This document shows, piece after piece, positions 22,801 to 29,867 of a stretch of DNA of 37,363 nucleotides (its first letter is position 1; each line of letters opens with the position of its first letter). Position numbers and translations under genes: made by a program. The DNA lies in NCBI GenBank assembly GCA_015068135.1, contig SVLB01000028.1:1-37363 (forward strand). The letters are read 5' to 3'. The DNA comes from Oscillospiraceae bacterium (lineage in GTDB: Bacteria; Bacillota; Clostridia; Oscillospirales; Oscillospiraceae). The notes beneath the pieces are model-generated. The model was not told the origin of the DNA, made no database searches, and saw only the letters and a program-made list of their open reading frames with translations.

Positions 22801-24645
22801 ACACTGATCCTGTCCGATCGGATCTACGGAAGACTTTATATTCTGGATATTCAGGATATTGAAAAGCCCGTACTGCTTAAAGCCTGGCAGGACCTTCCCG
22901 GAAACCCGGATGCGGCCACCTTCAGCGGCAATTACGCATACATCCCCCTGGGGTATCAGGGCATTGTGAGACTGGATCTGACCGACATGGACGTGGACAC
23001 CAACCGCCACTTCGGCGGCAGCCACTGCGCCTGCGGCGGACATGCCCAGGGTATGGAGGGACATAGCTGCACAGATCTTGCCTGGAAGGCCTGGTCGGAT
23101 CCCGATTCCCTGCCTGCCTCCGGCAATTATTACCTGGTCTGTGATGTTAACGTTTCTCAGCAAACCGCCCTTACCGGACGGCTGAATCTGTGTCTGCATG
23201 GTCACAGCATTACCGCCACCGGCACGGATCGGATCTATTACTCTGACGGCAAACAGCTCCATATTACCGATTGCCGTGAGAAAAACACCTGGGGCAGCAT
23301 GGTGGGCAGCGATATCAGCGCCACCTACCCCAACGACGGCGGTGCCATCTTCTACGGCAAGAATTCCGGTTTCCGGCTGTATCTGTATGCCGGCAGCTTT
23401 GTGGGCGGCACAGCGGCCCGTGGCGGCGTTGCCTATGTAAGCGGTGGGCAAATCCATATATACGGCGGCACGCTGGCAGGAGGCACTGCCACAAAAATGG
23501 GCGGAAATCTCTATGCCAACACCAAATCTTCCGTGTATATCCACGGCGGTACTGTGAAAAACGGCATTTCCACCACCGGTGCGGCAGGCAATATCTATAT
23601 GAACGTGAACTCTACGCTCTCTGTTTCCGGCGGTGAGATCCTTGGCGGCAGTGCCAAAACCGACGGCGGCAATATTTCCCTCAACGGCGGCGGCAGTAAG
23701 ACCGGTCAGCCCGGTGCTGTATGCTATATCACCGGAGGCAGGATCTCCGGCGGCACAGCAGACCGCAACGGCGGCAGTATCTACTGTGGCGGCAAAAGCG
23801 ATTTGAACGAGGGCAGCGAGCTGTACCTTCGCGGCGGCAGTCTCTCCGGCGGCAGCATCGTCAGCAATCACCGCATCACCCTGGCGGTCCCCAGTGTGGA
23901 AGCTTCCCTTGTGCTTTCCGGCAATTCCCAGCTTTCTTTGGAAGCGGACAGCTCCGCCTCTGTAAAGCTTACGGGCACCACCCATCTGATGCTGAACGGA
24001 CATACCCTTACCGGCAACGTGACCGGCACCGGTACCCTTTACGGCATGGACAGCAGTTCCGATACCTATACCCTTCCCACCGGACGGATCGAAGGTGCGG
24101 TATCCTGCCAAATGCCCGTACATTTCAAGACGGATATTACAGGGCAGCCTATGCGGTACATGACCATCGCTGACGAAACCGGCTATACCTTCCACCGGTT
24201 CTACCTGGGGCTGACCAAAGTAACCCTTCGTCCCAACAGTACCGGCTTTGGCTATAAAGCTCAGTTCTGCGGTGATGCAGCTGTACAAGCCCTTGTGGAC
24301 AGCTTTGGCTTCCAGCTTCAGCTGGATGGACAGAATACTGTCCTCACCCAGGCATTGACCTCGGCATATTGGGATTCACAAAAGGAATTCTCTCTGGTGC
24401 TTCAAAACTACGACATTGCCAACTTCGGAGAAACGAAAGTTCATAGTCAGGTATTCCTGAATCTGAAGGACGGTACTGCCATAGAATCCGGTATCGTCAG
24501 CTACTCCATGATGACCATGCTTCAAAAAGTTTGCTTGGTTCTGAACAGCTTCACCGAAGACCAGATCCAGTCAGTCAAAGCAATGTGTCAGGCTTATGTA
24601 GCCTACATGGAGAACTGGGATATCGACGAACTGATCGCTGCATAA
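19876..24645 (+). CDS. Large secreted beta-propeller/beta-helix protein with shared C-terminal module
   Basis: 1589 residues. Signal peptide 1-24 (LWVCIIAVFGILLPLGAGA). Residues about 30-330: two similar beta-sandwich-like halves, each with 'IPxQWxRIYxPL/V' sentences, perhaps carbohydrate- or protein-binding. Residues about 350-1040: LVIVD-type repeats ('VTDISDPENPEIV', 'IVDVSDPINAHV', 'EVVDLSDLDAPIH', 'IFDVTDPSNPVWL'), a predicted beta-propeller. Residues about 1060-1365: Gly-rich right-handed beta-helix repeats ('GGTAARGGVAYVSGGQIHIYGG'-like units). Residues about 1365-1589 ('LYGMDSSSDTY', 'YTFHRFYLGLTKV' to 'NWDIDELIAA') match the C-termini of the transglutaminase-like and LRR proteins. 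No LPXTG or transmembrane anchor. AGGAGG is 6 nt before the ATG. A surface adhesin or structural protein is likely; no catalytic residues are recognised. Confidence 0.8.
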   Translation: MKKLSLWVCIIAVFGILLPLGAGAVTVTTQSEAQAVLEKLEGDPIMDFQAYQDGVAKTNNDQILFQKVTGADGLYSSYIRAQVLSAGSSSTSRQLLYRSLSGISAGDSVLLSFVMRSAGGTEGKGTVTLMATGASSSANKSFSIPTQWTRIYIPLTAKDAANITTFRLHTLAQTIDIADFQVINYGTDVLLSDLPSGSHPVDEKEEVIVEGLTGGTQITLDDPLYTQAVKAERETLRFTAPQAVPAGNMALLCLDVKAMDSCATATVSFGQITKEYAIPVQWSRIYMPVQTASDLSGAQITVNTGTVLLGDISLENMGSATFEELTLKSGMWLLEDFQDVALAPEGVGAGKNTDLVISPDGNYVYSIGGGNFTVTDISDPENPEIVKQLTGFGDTRQIALCADGEAVIFTCRLYGAYIVDVSDPINAHVRSHYDTLEMATGIAVYKNYAFICSRFYGVEVVDLSDLDAPIHKCIIRNGGEVQSVEVVDGYLYGGLYNTNQVEIYDVRDPVNYARVGVADLNGRGDGVSVAKIGDKTYLYAGTGHHSVAGLATTTPLSNLNYGDGNGLDIFDVTDPSNPVWLSTSRTDGRFYHTKCDYWGAQVSFDEETGKYYAYLVSTYNGIYVFDVTDPAAPLRIAHVAVRITPDSALYAKPSSTRAIAFQYDPTQYIQGPAGAVVCADGVLMYAGVETDLHVLTADYAHAHVEKPASAAIESDFNYYHFDDFAGAQTAVPNAQTASVALYGDKVFVSGGNKGILIYSADLQTLYKTVSLSGCSYDVFIQDGKLYSAEGTDGFAIYALSTDGLTLTEITRYRSGCVTMARPSVTGKYVSIHSGATVGEIVDVSGQAPVRMIRAAAASQMYHHNVSSGMVAGRYVGFWANSSSERWYDLGGNDSLSAPVLLSNIPAAGFTPRAAMTGGYVAYGNTQVLCVGNGGYYVYDPAGVTASDLKALKTIKATDSDGNTVNVYGKPAIYGDTLILSDRIYGRLYILDIQDIEKPVLLKAWQDLPGNPDAATFSGNYAYIPLGYQGIVRLDLTDMDVDTNRHFGGSHCACGGHAQGMEGHSCTDLAWKAWSDPDSLPASGNYYLVCDVNVSQQTALTGRLNLCLHGHSITATGTDRIYYSDGKQLHITDCREKNTWGSMVGSDISATYPNDGGAIFYGKNSGFRLYLYAGSFVGGTAARGGVAYVSGGQIHIYGGTLAGGTATKMGGNLYANTKSSVYIHGGTVKNGISTTGAAGNIYMNVNSTLSVSGGEILGGSAKTDGGNISLNGGGSKTGQPGAVCYITGGRISGGTADRNGGSIYCGGKSDLNEGSELYLRGGSLSGGSIVSNHRITLAVPSVEASLVLSGNSQLSLEADSSASVKLTGTTHLMLNGHTLTGNVTGTGTLYGMDSSSDTYTLPTGRIEGAVSCQMPVHFKTDITGQPMRYMTIADETGYTFHRFYLGLTKVTLRPNSTGFGYKAQFCGDAAVQALVDSFGFQLQLDGQNTVLTQALTSAYWDSQKEFSLVLQNYDIANFGETKVHSQVFLNLKDGTAIESGIVSYSMMTMLQKVCLVLNSFTEDQIQSVKAMCQAYVAYMENWDIDELIAA

Positions 24646-24663
24646 CCCCATTACAGAATCAAT

Positions 24664-24712
24664 AAAGGCCAAATCTCCATGTCTGAATCGACATGGAAAT
24701 TTGGCCTTTTTA
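24664..24712. terminator. Terminator between convergent genes
   Basis: Twenty-bp stem with one mismatch (24664-24683 with 24690-24709; AAAGGCCAAAT...ATTTGGCCTTT), 6-nt loop, then TTTTT. On the opposite strand the stem is followed by ATTGATTC. Confidence 0.88.
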
Positions 24713-24715
24713 TAT

Positions 24716-24943
24716 TTAATCTCTAAAATCAAACAGTTCCTTGGGAGAAATCTCTAACGCCTGGCATAGCTTGAATATCACATCAAAGGAAACACCTACA
24801 TTCCCCAACTCTATTGCGCTAATATGGCTCCTGTCAATATCCACCAATTCAGCCAGTTGCATTTGCGTCAGTCGTTTGCGTTTGCGGTAGTACACCACGT
24901 TCAAACCGAATTTCTCATAGAATTCTTTATATTCTTGCTTCAT
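24716..24943 (-). CDS. XRE family helix-turn-helix regulator
   Basis: 75 residues, essentially one Cro/C1-type domain: 'GLNVVYYRKRKRLTQMQLAELVDIDRSHISAIELG' (read in pieces from residue 13 to 47) contains the HTH, with 'LTQMQLAELVDID' and recognition helix 'RSHISAIELG', followed by 'FKLCQALEISPKELFDF'. Cytoplasmic DNA-binding protein without a sensor domain. AGAGGTGACTAGCT precedes the start. It is divergent from a small lipoprotein gene, with an inverted repeat between the two -35 boxes, suggesting autoregulation and control of that gene (inference). Confidence 0.9.
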   Translation of the reverse strand: MKQEYKEFYEKFGLNVVYYRKRKRLTQMQLAELVDIDRSHISAIELGNVGVSFDVIFKLCQALEISPKELFDFRD

Positions 24944-24973
24944 AGCTAGTCACCTCTTGTATATTTTACGGTG

Positions 24974-25000
24974 ATTATGCACTAAACTAAACCTTGTCAA
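24974..25000 (-). promoter_or_regulatory. Possible promoter of the XRE gene
   Basis: Minus strand perfect TTGACA (24995-25000) and CATAAT (24974-24979), but the spacer is only 15 bp, so the promoter may be weak or need a regulator. Confidence 0.4.
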
Positions 25001-25017
25001 AATAGCATTACGCTATT
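25001..25017. promoter_or_regulatory. Inverted repeat between divergent promoters (candidate operator)
   Basis: AATAGC-ATTAC-GCTATT, a 6-bp inverted repeat with a 5-bp centre, placed between the two TTGACA boxes of the divergent promoters; flanking TGTCA/TGACA arms extend it imperfectly. Position and size suit an XRE-type repressor dimer. Confidence 0.5.
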
Positions 25018-25044
25018 GACACAAGTCAAAGTATGTTTTATAAT
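25016..25044 (+). promoter_or_regulatory. Consensus sigma-A promoter of the small lipoprotein gene
   Basis: Perfect TTGACA (25016-25021), 17-bp spacer, perfect TATAAT (25039-25044). Leader to ATG 25129 is about 77 nt. Confidence 0.85.
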
Positions 25045-25128
25045 GTCCTTAATGCACAAGAATGTGTTAACAAACATCTTTTGCATAATAAGCTGAGCAG
25101 TCTATACGCCAGAGAAAGAGGGAAAGAA

Positions 25129-25623
25129 ATGAAAAGACTATTTGCAAGCTTCCTGTCAGTAGTTATGCTTTTTGGAATTTGTGCCTGCGGATCGGAGGAA
25201 CGTACCAATGCGGATATTGCCCGCGATTTTTATAAGGCCCATTATACCGAAGATTATACGCTTGCCAGACAGATCGTTCATCCTGATGTGGAAGACTATG
25301 TTTGCAACATATTATCAAACTCCCACTTTGGGGAAATGAATGCTGATTGCAAAGTTGAATTGAGATATCTGGGCACTGCGGATTACAGCGCTCGTAAAGC
25401 AATTGAAAAAAGATATGAACAGAAAGACATATCGCTGCTTATAGAAGAGGGTGAAGTATACACCGCTACGATCACGCTGACCTTTATGGATGATGACGAG
25501 ATAGAAACCTATGTTGATAAGGAACGGTATGACGTGATTGTAGCCAAGATTGATGGCAAGTGGTATGCGATTCCTGCGATGATCGATTATGAAGGCTATA
25601 TGGACGAGAAATATGGACCATAA
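25129..25623 (+). CDS. Small predicted lipoprotein
   Basis: 164 residues. MKRLFASFLSVVMLFGICAC is a type II signal peptide with the acylated cysteine at residue 20. The mature part begins with Ser/Glu-rich sequence and continues as a compact alpha/beta domain ('ADIARDFYKAHYTEDY', 'EVYTATITLTFMDDDEIETYV', 'YDVIVAKIDGKWYAIPAMI'), which looks like an NTF2/SnoaL-like or DUF4878-type stress lipoprotein fold, though I cannot name the family. The ATG at 25129 follows AGAGGG by 6 nt and starts the signal peptide; the upstream in-frame extension would run through the promoter. AT-richer than neighbouring genes, consistent with recent acquisition together with the XRE gene. Confidence 0.75.
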   Translation: MKRLFASFLSVVMLFGICACGSEERTNADIARDFYKAHYTEDYTLARQIVHPDVEDYVCNILSNSHFGEMNADCKVELRYLGTADYSARKAIEKRYEQKDISLLIEEGEVYTATITLTFMDDDEIETYVDKERYDVIVAKIDGKWYAIPAMIDYEGYMDEKYGP

Positions 25624-25642
25624 ACTATATAAACAGATCGAT

Positions 25643-25765
25643 ATGTTAAGCAATAGGAATCCGAAAATCATTGTGTGTGACAGCAGCAAAGAGACCGCAT
25701 TCTTTGATAGCTGCAATGATATGCGAAACTGGCTAAAAACCGCTGACTTCATCCCCCACGCCTAG
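25643..25765 (+). CDS. Possible 40-residue ORF, doubtful
   Basis: An ATG at 25643 opens 40 codons to TAG 25763 (starts MLSNRNPKIIVCDSS, ends TADFIPHA). The composition is protein-like, with a hydrophobic strand, charged helix and Trp, but no ribosome binding site is visible 5-10 nt upstream. It could be the tail of a deleted gene or chance. The rest of the 25624-25880 gap holds only a terminator palindrome. Confidence 0.2.
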   Translation: MLSNRNPKIIVCDSSKETAFFDSCNDMRNWLKTADFIPHA

Positions 25766-25821
25766 GAACTATACAAGTCAAACAGAACCAAAATCTCTTT
25801 TTTAATCACCCCTAAAAAACA

Positions 25822-25860
25822 AACCGGACTCAACGTACAGATGTACGTTAGAGTCCGGTT
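25822..25860 (-). terminator. Terminator of the YgiQ-VanZ transcript, palindrome shared with 18678-18725
   Basis: Outer stem AACCGGACTC (25822-25831) with GAGTCCGGTT (25851-25860), inner AACGTAC/GTACGTT, loop AGAT, one bulged A. On the minus strand the stem is followed by TGTTTTTTAG, so it suits termination after the vanZ-like gene. Confidence 0.75.
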
Positions 25861-25880
25861 CGATTTATTCCCGTAAATTA

Positions 25881-26369
25881 TTACTTATTTCTTTTTTTCT
25901 TTTTCGGTGCCCGGTGGGTCAGACGGTAGCCCAGGAAGCCCAAAAGCAGACCCGACATATTCAAAAGCACATCGTCCACGTCAAAGATCCCCAAAAGGGT
26001 CAGCAGCTGCACCACTTCCACCAAAAGGTCGAAAAACAGGCAGGTCACAAAAAAGACGATGAACTTCCGCTGGGCAGGAAACACCCAGGGGATCAGCCAT
26101 CCCAGGGGGATAAAGAGGATCACATTGCCGATCAGATTGATCACGCAGTGGGTCCAGCTTTCCGTTCCAGGGTGGTTTTGAATCACATACCAATAGTTTT
26201 GTATGGTGCGCAGTGGGCGAACGCTCAGCCGCATATCCAAAAGCTCTACATAGCTGTAGCCCTCTTTCCAGCCGGAATCCCGTCCAAACAGAAGCCACAG
26301 CATTAAAAGCCCATAGACCACCAGTAAAAATCGCAAAAGGGGCTGATAATTAGGTTTGGATTTTTTCAT
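25881..26369 (-). CDS. VanZ-like family membrane protein
   Basis: 162 residues. Hydrophobic segments at about 11-28, 78-97, 102-122 and 130-148, with '[17 protein letters not shown]' and '[28 protein letters not shown]', the conserved VanZ core containing acidic and Asn residues. The C-terminus is very basic ([10 protein letters not shown]). VanZ relatives are membrane proteins linked in some cases to teicoplanin or lipoglycopeptide resistance; no van genes accompany it, so the role is open. Its ATG overlaps the TGA of the preceding YgiQ gene (ATGA), implying translational coupling, with GGAAGGG just upstream. Confidence 0.82.
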   Translation of the reverse strand: MKKSKPNYQPLLRFLLVVYGLLMLWLLFGRDSGWKEGYSYVELLDMRLSVRPLRTIQNYWYVIQNHPGTESWTHCVINLIGNVILFIPLGWLIPWVFPAQRKFIVFFVTCLFFDLLVEVVQLLTLLGIFDVDDVLLNMSGLLLGFLGYRLTHRAPKKKKRNK

Positions 26370-28327
26370 CGTCTGCCCTTCCCTCCCTTGGAAAACGGCT
26401 TCTTCTGCGCAGATCCGGCCCGTCGCCCCACAGGCTTGCCGGAAGGCTTGGTTGCAGGAGAGGTTTCCCGCACCGGCATCTTGGCAGGTTTGGCGGAGGA
26501 GTCATGGCCCCTCCCTACGGGCTTTCCGGAAGCCTTGGGAGGCATGACCCGGATCAGGCATTTGGGACCGGAGCCGATAAGATCCTCCCGGTGGGCCTTG
26601 AGCAAAGCCTCCCGAACCAAATAGTAATTCTTGGGATTGCGGTATTGGATCAACGCCCGCTGCATGGCCTTTTCATGGGGATCCGTGGGAACATACACCC
26701 GTTCCATAGTCCTGGGATCCAGGCCGGTGTAGTACATCACCGTAGAAAGCGTAGAGGGTGTGGGATAAAAATCCTGCACCTGCTCGGGATTATACCCCAT
26801 CTCCCGGATATATTCTGCCAGCTCGATGGCCTCGGTCAAGGTAGAGCCCGGGTGGCTGGACATGAGATACGGCACCAAAAACTGATTCATACCGTACTGT
26901 TTATTCAGGGCATAGTATTTGTCCACAAACCGATTATATACAGCATTTTTCGGCTTTCCCATCCGGGACAGCACTTTGTCGGACACATGCTCCGGGGCAA
27001 CCTTCAGCTGACCGGAAATATGAAACTGCACCAGCTCCTTAAAAAAGGTATCCTTTTTATCTGCCAGCAGGTAATCAAACCGGATGCCACTGCGCACAAA
27101 TACCTTCTTTACACCGGGAAGCTTGCGCAGCTTCCGAAGAAGACTGATATAGTCGGAATGATCGGCATTCATATTCTTGCAGGGCGTAGGATACAGACAC
27201 TGCCGGTGAGAGCAAGCGCCCTTGGAAAGCTGCTTTTGGCAGGCAGGATGGCGGAAGTTCGCGGTAGGGCCGCCCACATCATGAATATAGCCCTTGAAAT
27301 CCGGATCTTTGATCATTTGCTCCGCTTCCTGCAATATGGACTCATGGCTTCGGGTTTGAATGATCCGTCCCTGATGGAAGGTCAGGGCGCAGAAGGAGCA
27401 GGCGCCGAAACAGCCCCGATTGCTCACCAGGCTGAACTTGACCTCCTCAATGGCAGGCACACCTCCGGCCTTTTCGTAGCTGGGATGGTAAGTGCGCATA
27501 TAGGGCAGGCTGTAAACCTCATCCATTTGCTCTGTGGTCAGGGGCTTCTGCGGAGGATTCTGTACCACATACTCCTTGCCGTAGGGCTCTGCCAAGCGCT
27601 TTGCGGTGAAAGGATCGCAGTTGCCGTACTGAAGCTGAAAGCTTTGGGCATAGAGCCGCTTATTATCCTTTACCTTCTCGTACTCCGGCAGTATCACCGT
27701 GGGCAGGCTCTCATCCAGCTGGGTCATGCGGAACACTGTACCGTCCACATAGGTGATGTCCCGGACATCCATCCCGGAATTGAGGGCATCCGCCAACTCC
27801 ACAATGCTCTTTTCTCCCATGCCGTACATGAGGATATCCGCCTGGGAGTCCAGCAGAATGGACCGCTTCATGGTCTCAGACCAGTAATCATAATGGGCAA
27901 GCCGCCGCAGACTCGCCTCAATGCCGCCGATCAGAATGGGGACATCCTGATAGGTCCTGCGGATCAGGTTGCAGTATACCACCGTGGCGTAGTCCGGGCG
28001 TTTCCCCATAACGCCACCGGGAGTAAAGGCATCGGTCTTGCGCTTATGCTTGGTGACGGAATAGTGATTGACCATGGAGTCCATATTGCCGCCGGATACC
28101 AAAAAGCCCAAACGGGGTCTGCCGTAAATATCAATGGACTTGGGATCCCGCCAATCCGGCTGGGAAATGATACCCACCGTATAGCCCGCATGCTCCAAAA
28201 CCCGGCTGATAATGGCATGGCCAAAGGAGGGATGGTCCACATAGGCATCCCCGATCACATATACAAAATCACACTGCTCCCAGCCCCGGGCCAGCATGTC
28301 CTTTTTACACAGAGGAAGAAAATCCAT
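26366..28327 (-). CDS. YgiQ family radical SAM protein
   Basis: 653 residues, the family's size. N-terminal B12-binding-like domain (about 1-200: '[21 protein letters not shown]', read in pieces, and '[18 protein letters not shown]', the YgiQ hallmark). The radical SAM cluster is '[11 protein letters not shown]' (C306, C310, C313), followed by a Cys-rich insert ('HPACQKQ', 'GACSHRQC', 'PCKNM', about 425-455) that may hold a second cluster. The last 50 residues are a basic, low-complexity Lys/Pro/Gly tail. The reaction catalysed by YgiQ proteins is unknown. ATG 28327 is chosen (TTTGGAGG 5 nt upstream); an upstream GTG extension is not family-like. Confidence 0.9.
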   Translation of the reverse strand: MDFLPLCKKDMLARGWEQCDFVYVIGDAYVDHPSFGHAIISRVLEHAGYTVGIISQPDWRDPKSIDIYGRPRLGFLVSGGNMDSMVNHYSVTKHKRKTDAFTPGGVMGKRPDYATVVYCNLIRRTYQDVPILIGGIEASLRRLAHYDYWSETMKRSILLDSQADILMYGMGEKSIVELADALNSGMDVRDITYVDGTVFRMTQLDESLPTVILPEYEKVKDNKRLYAQSFQLQYGNCDPFTAKRLAEPYGKEYVVQNPPQKPLTTEQMDEVYSLPYMRTYHPSYEKAGGVPAIEEVKFSLVSNRGCFGACSFCALTFHQGRIIQTRSHESILQEAEQMIKDPDFKGYIHDVGGPTANFRHPACQKQLSKGACSHRQCLYPTPCKNMNADHSDYISLLRKLRKLPGVKKVFVRSGIRFDYLLADKKDTFFKELVQFHISGQLKVAPEHVSDKVLSRMGKPKNAVYNRFVDKYYALNKQYGMNQFLVPYLMSSHPGSTLTEAIELAEYIREMGYNPEQVQDFYPTPSTLSTVMYYTGLDPRTMERVYVPTDPHEKAMQRALIQYRNPKNYYLVREALLKAHREDLIGSGPKCLIRVMPPKASGKPVGRGHDSSAKPAKMPVRETSPATKPSGKPVGRRAGSAQKKPFSKGGKGRR

Positions 28328-28518
28328 AAAAACCTCCAAAGGGTGTTTTGTACAGTATAACACCGATCCTGCAAAAAAGAAAGAGGAAATCCCCGGACAA
28401 TATAGAATTGCCCTACAACCTCCATGCAGCAGTGCAATACTCCCAGCCCCCTTTTTACCACTCACGGCACCCGGTCTTCTCTTCCAGGAATTATTTTTCA
28501 AAATTCGCAAAAAAACTG

Positions 28519-28547
28519 TTGACAAATGGGAGTCTGCGTGGTATTAT
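28519..28547 (+). promoter_or_regulatory. Promoter of tRNA-Leu(CAG)
   Basis: Perfect TTGACA (28519-28524), 17-bp spacer, TATTAT (28542-28547). Transcription would start about 24 nt before the mature tRNA. Confidence 0.75.
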
Positions 28548-28577
28548 ACTCAAGCGCTGAGGCGCAAAACAAAATAT

Positions 28578-28665
28578 GCGCGAGTGGTGGAATTGGTAGA
28601 CTCGCTAGATTCAGGTTCTAGTGCTCATTCCGGGCATGCGGGTTCAAGTCCCGCCTCGCGCACCA
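28578..28665 (+). tRNA. tRNA-Leu (anticodon CAG)
   Basis: 88 nt including encoded CCA. Acceptor GCGCGAG pairs with CTCGCGC (28655-28661), then ACCA. Anticodon stem CTAGA/TCTAG encloses TTCAGGT, giving anticodon CAG (reads CUG). Long variable arm (TGCTC...GGGCA) and T-arm GCGGG-TTCAAGT-CCCGC. Confidence 0.95.
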
Positions 28666-28703
28666 AAAAATACAGACACACTTTTTGTGTGTCTGTATTT
28701 TTT
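28666..28703 (+). terminator. Terminator of tRNA-Leu(CAG)
   Basis: Sixteen-bp perfect stem AAAAATACAGACACAC (28666-28681) with 28687-28702, loop TTTTT, ending in a T-run. Confidence 0.9.
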
Positions 28704-28710
28704 ATGCCCA

Positions 28711-28842
28711 GCGGGACTTGAAAGGGCGGCACCAGTGCGCACACTGGTGTAAAAATTGAGAGCTGGCGAGCAATTTTTAGCCCGTGGGAAAGTCCATGAA
28801 TTTCAGGACGCACCCCCCTTGCGGGTGTGGACTGAAATTCAT
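28711..28842. repeat. Palindromic element starting with an inverted T-arm copy
   Basis: Begins with GCGGGACTTGAA (28711-28722), the exact reverse complement of 12 nt of the preceding tRNA T-arm (28643-28654). Three hairpins follow: CACCAGTG (28730-28737 with 28742-28749), TAAAAATTG (28750-28758 with 28771-28779) and ATGAATTTCAG (28796-28806 with 28832-28842). The rest of the 388-bp gap before the AraC gene holds a T7-tailed hairpin (28868-28895) and the terminator at 28926; no gene is seen. Confidence 0.65.
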
Positions 28843-28925
28843 ATAAAGTTAGTACAATACTTGTGGCGAGCAGTCGAAAGGCTGTCTCTTTTTTTGCCAG
28901 TCCATCGTCGCCAAAACGGCTAAAA

Positions 28926-28967
28926 CCCCTGTGTTTCCTGGAAAAAGAAACCACAGGGGCATTTTTT
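28926..28967. terminator. Terminator hairpin before the AraC gene
   Basis: CCCCTGTG (28926-28933) pairs with CACAGGGG (28952-28959), with an inner TTTC/GAAA; followed by CATTTTTT on the plus strand and by GTTTTAG on the minus strand. May end the minus-strand carbohydrate locus. Confidence 0.65.
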
Positions 28968-29053
28968 GTTTGCTGATGGCCATTTCCATCTATTTGCAAC
29001 CATTCCTACCCATTTTGGTCGGCCTGGTCGGCGGTTGGGCGACAGGGAGCCGT

Positions 29054-29836
29054 TCAGATCGTTGACAGCTTTACGTTTTTCCGGTACTGGCTGGGGGTAA
29101 TGCCGTACTTTTTCAGGAAGGAACGGTTGAAGGTGCGGATGGAGCTAAAGCCGCAGCTGGCGCTGATGTCGGAAAGGGATCTTCCCTCCTGGCGCATCAG
29201 ATGGATGGCTTCGTTCAGCCGCAGGGCATTGACATAGTCCGGGAAGCTTTGGTGGATCCGGTAAGCAAACAGATGGCTGATATAGCCCTCGCTTAGCGAC
29301 AGCTCCGATGCTGCCATTTTGATGGACAATCCTTCCCGGAAATGCTCCTGACAGAAGTTCAGCACCCGTTCCAACGAGCCATTCTGTCCGGTGGTCTTTT
29401 CAAAGCGATACAGCTTCAGCACCTCATTGAGTAAGCCACCGGTGAGCAGTAACACAGATTGGTCATTAAACGTTTCCCGGATGTTGAGAATGGACTGGGC
29501 GATACCAAAGGCCGGGTGGGACATATTGGGGTCGACCCATACCGGGTTCTCCGGGCGCAGATCTTCAGAATAGGATACCAGGCCGTTGATGCGCTTGAGA
29601 TTCACAAACACGCAAACCGCATAAAAATCCTCGCTCCGATTGTCAAAGGAATGGATCACCCGGGGCGCAACAAACAAAATGCTCCCCGCTGGCTGATCGT
29701 AATAAATGCCGTTACAGCAGGCTCTTCCCATCCCTCTCAGGACAAAGATCACTTCCACCTCGTCATGGAAATGGGCAGGCCACCACAGCTCGTCTTTCAC
29801 CGGCTTGATCCTGGGTAAATCATATTCTTTTAGCAT
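29054..29836 (-). CDS. AraC family transcriptional regulator
   Basis: 260 residues. N-terminal cupin sensor (about 15-90; 'PAHFHDEVEVIFVLRGMGRA' with the His-x-His pair, 'PAGSILFVAPRVIHSFDN'), C-terminal AraC double HTH (about 160-255; 'LSIKMAASELSLSEGYISHLF' as first HTH, 'LSDISASCGFSSIRTFNRSFLKKYGITPSQYR' in pieces as the second with signature). The ATG at 29836 has GGAGG 8 nt upstream; the in-frame GTG at 29845 overlaps it. It lies 31 nt downstream of the nucleotidyltransferase gene and is the last of eight minus-strand genes, so it is probably the local regulator of the glycan-use locus (inference). Confidence 0.88.
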   Translation of the reverse strand: MLKEYDLPRIKPVKDELWWPAHFHDEVEVIFVLRGMGRACCNGIYYDQPAGSILFVAPRVIHSFDNRSEDFYAVCVFVNLKRINGLVSYSEDLRPENPVWVDPNMSHPAFGIAQSILNIRETFNDQSVLLLTGGLLNEVLKLYRFEKTTGQNGSLERVLNFCQEHFREGLSIKMAASELSLSEGYISHLFAYRIHQSFPDYVNALRLNEAIHLMRQEGRSLSDISASCGFSSIRTFNRSFLKKYGITPSQYRKNVKLSTI

Positions 29837-29867
29837 GGTGATCACCTCCGGTTGGTGGTATCAAAAA

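Noticed and set aside
21775..24288. 837-codon frame opposite the beta-propeller/beta-helix gene
   Set aside because: Antisense to a well-supported secreted protein; Gly/Ala/His-rich low-complexity translation, no start signals.
26504..28360. 618-codon frame opposite the YgiQ gene
   Set aside because: Shadow of the radical-SAM gene with intact CxxxCxxC motif on the other strand.
28853..28895. Possible tiny RNA (TACAAT box then a T7-tailed hairpin)
   Set aside because: The -35 is poor and the predicted transcript would be only the hairpin itself.
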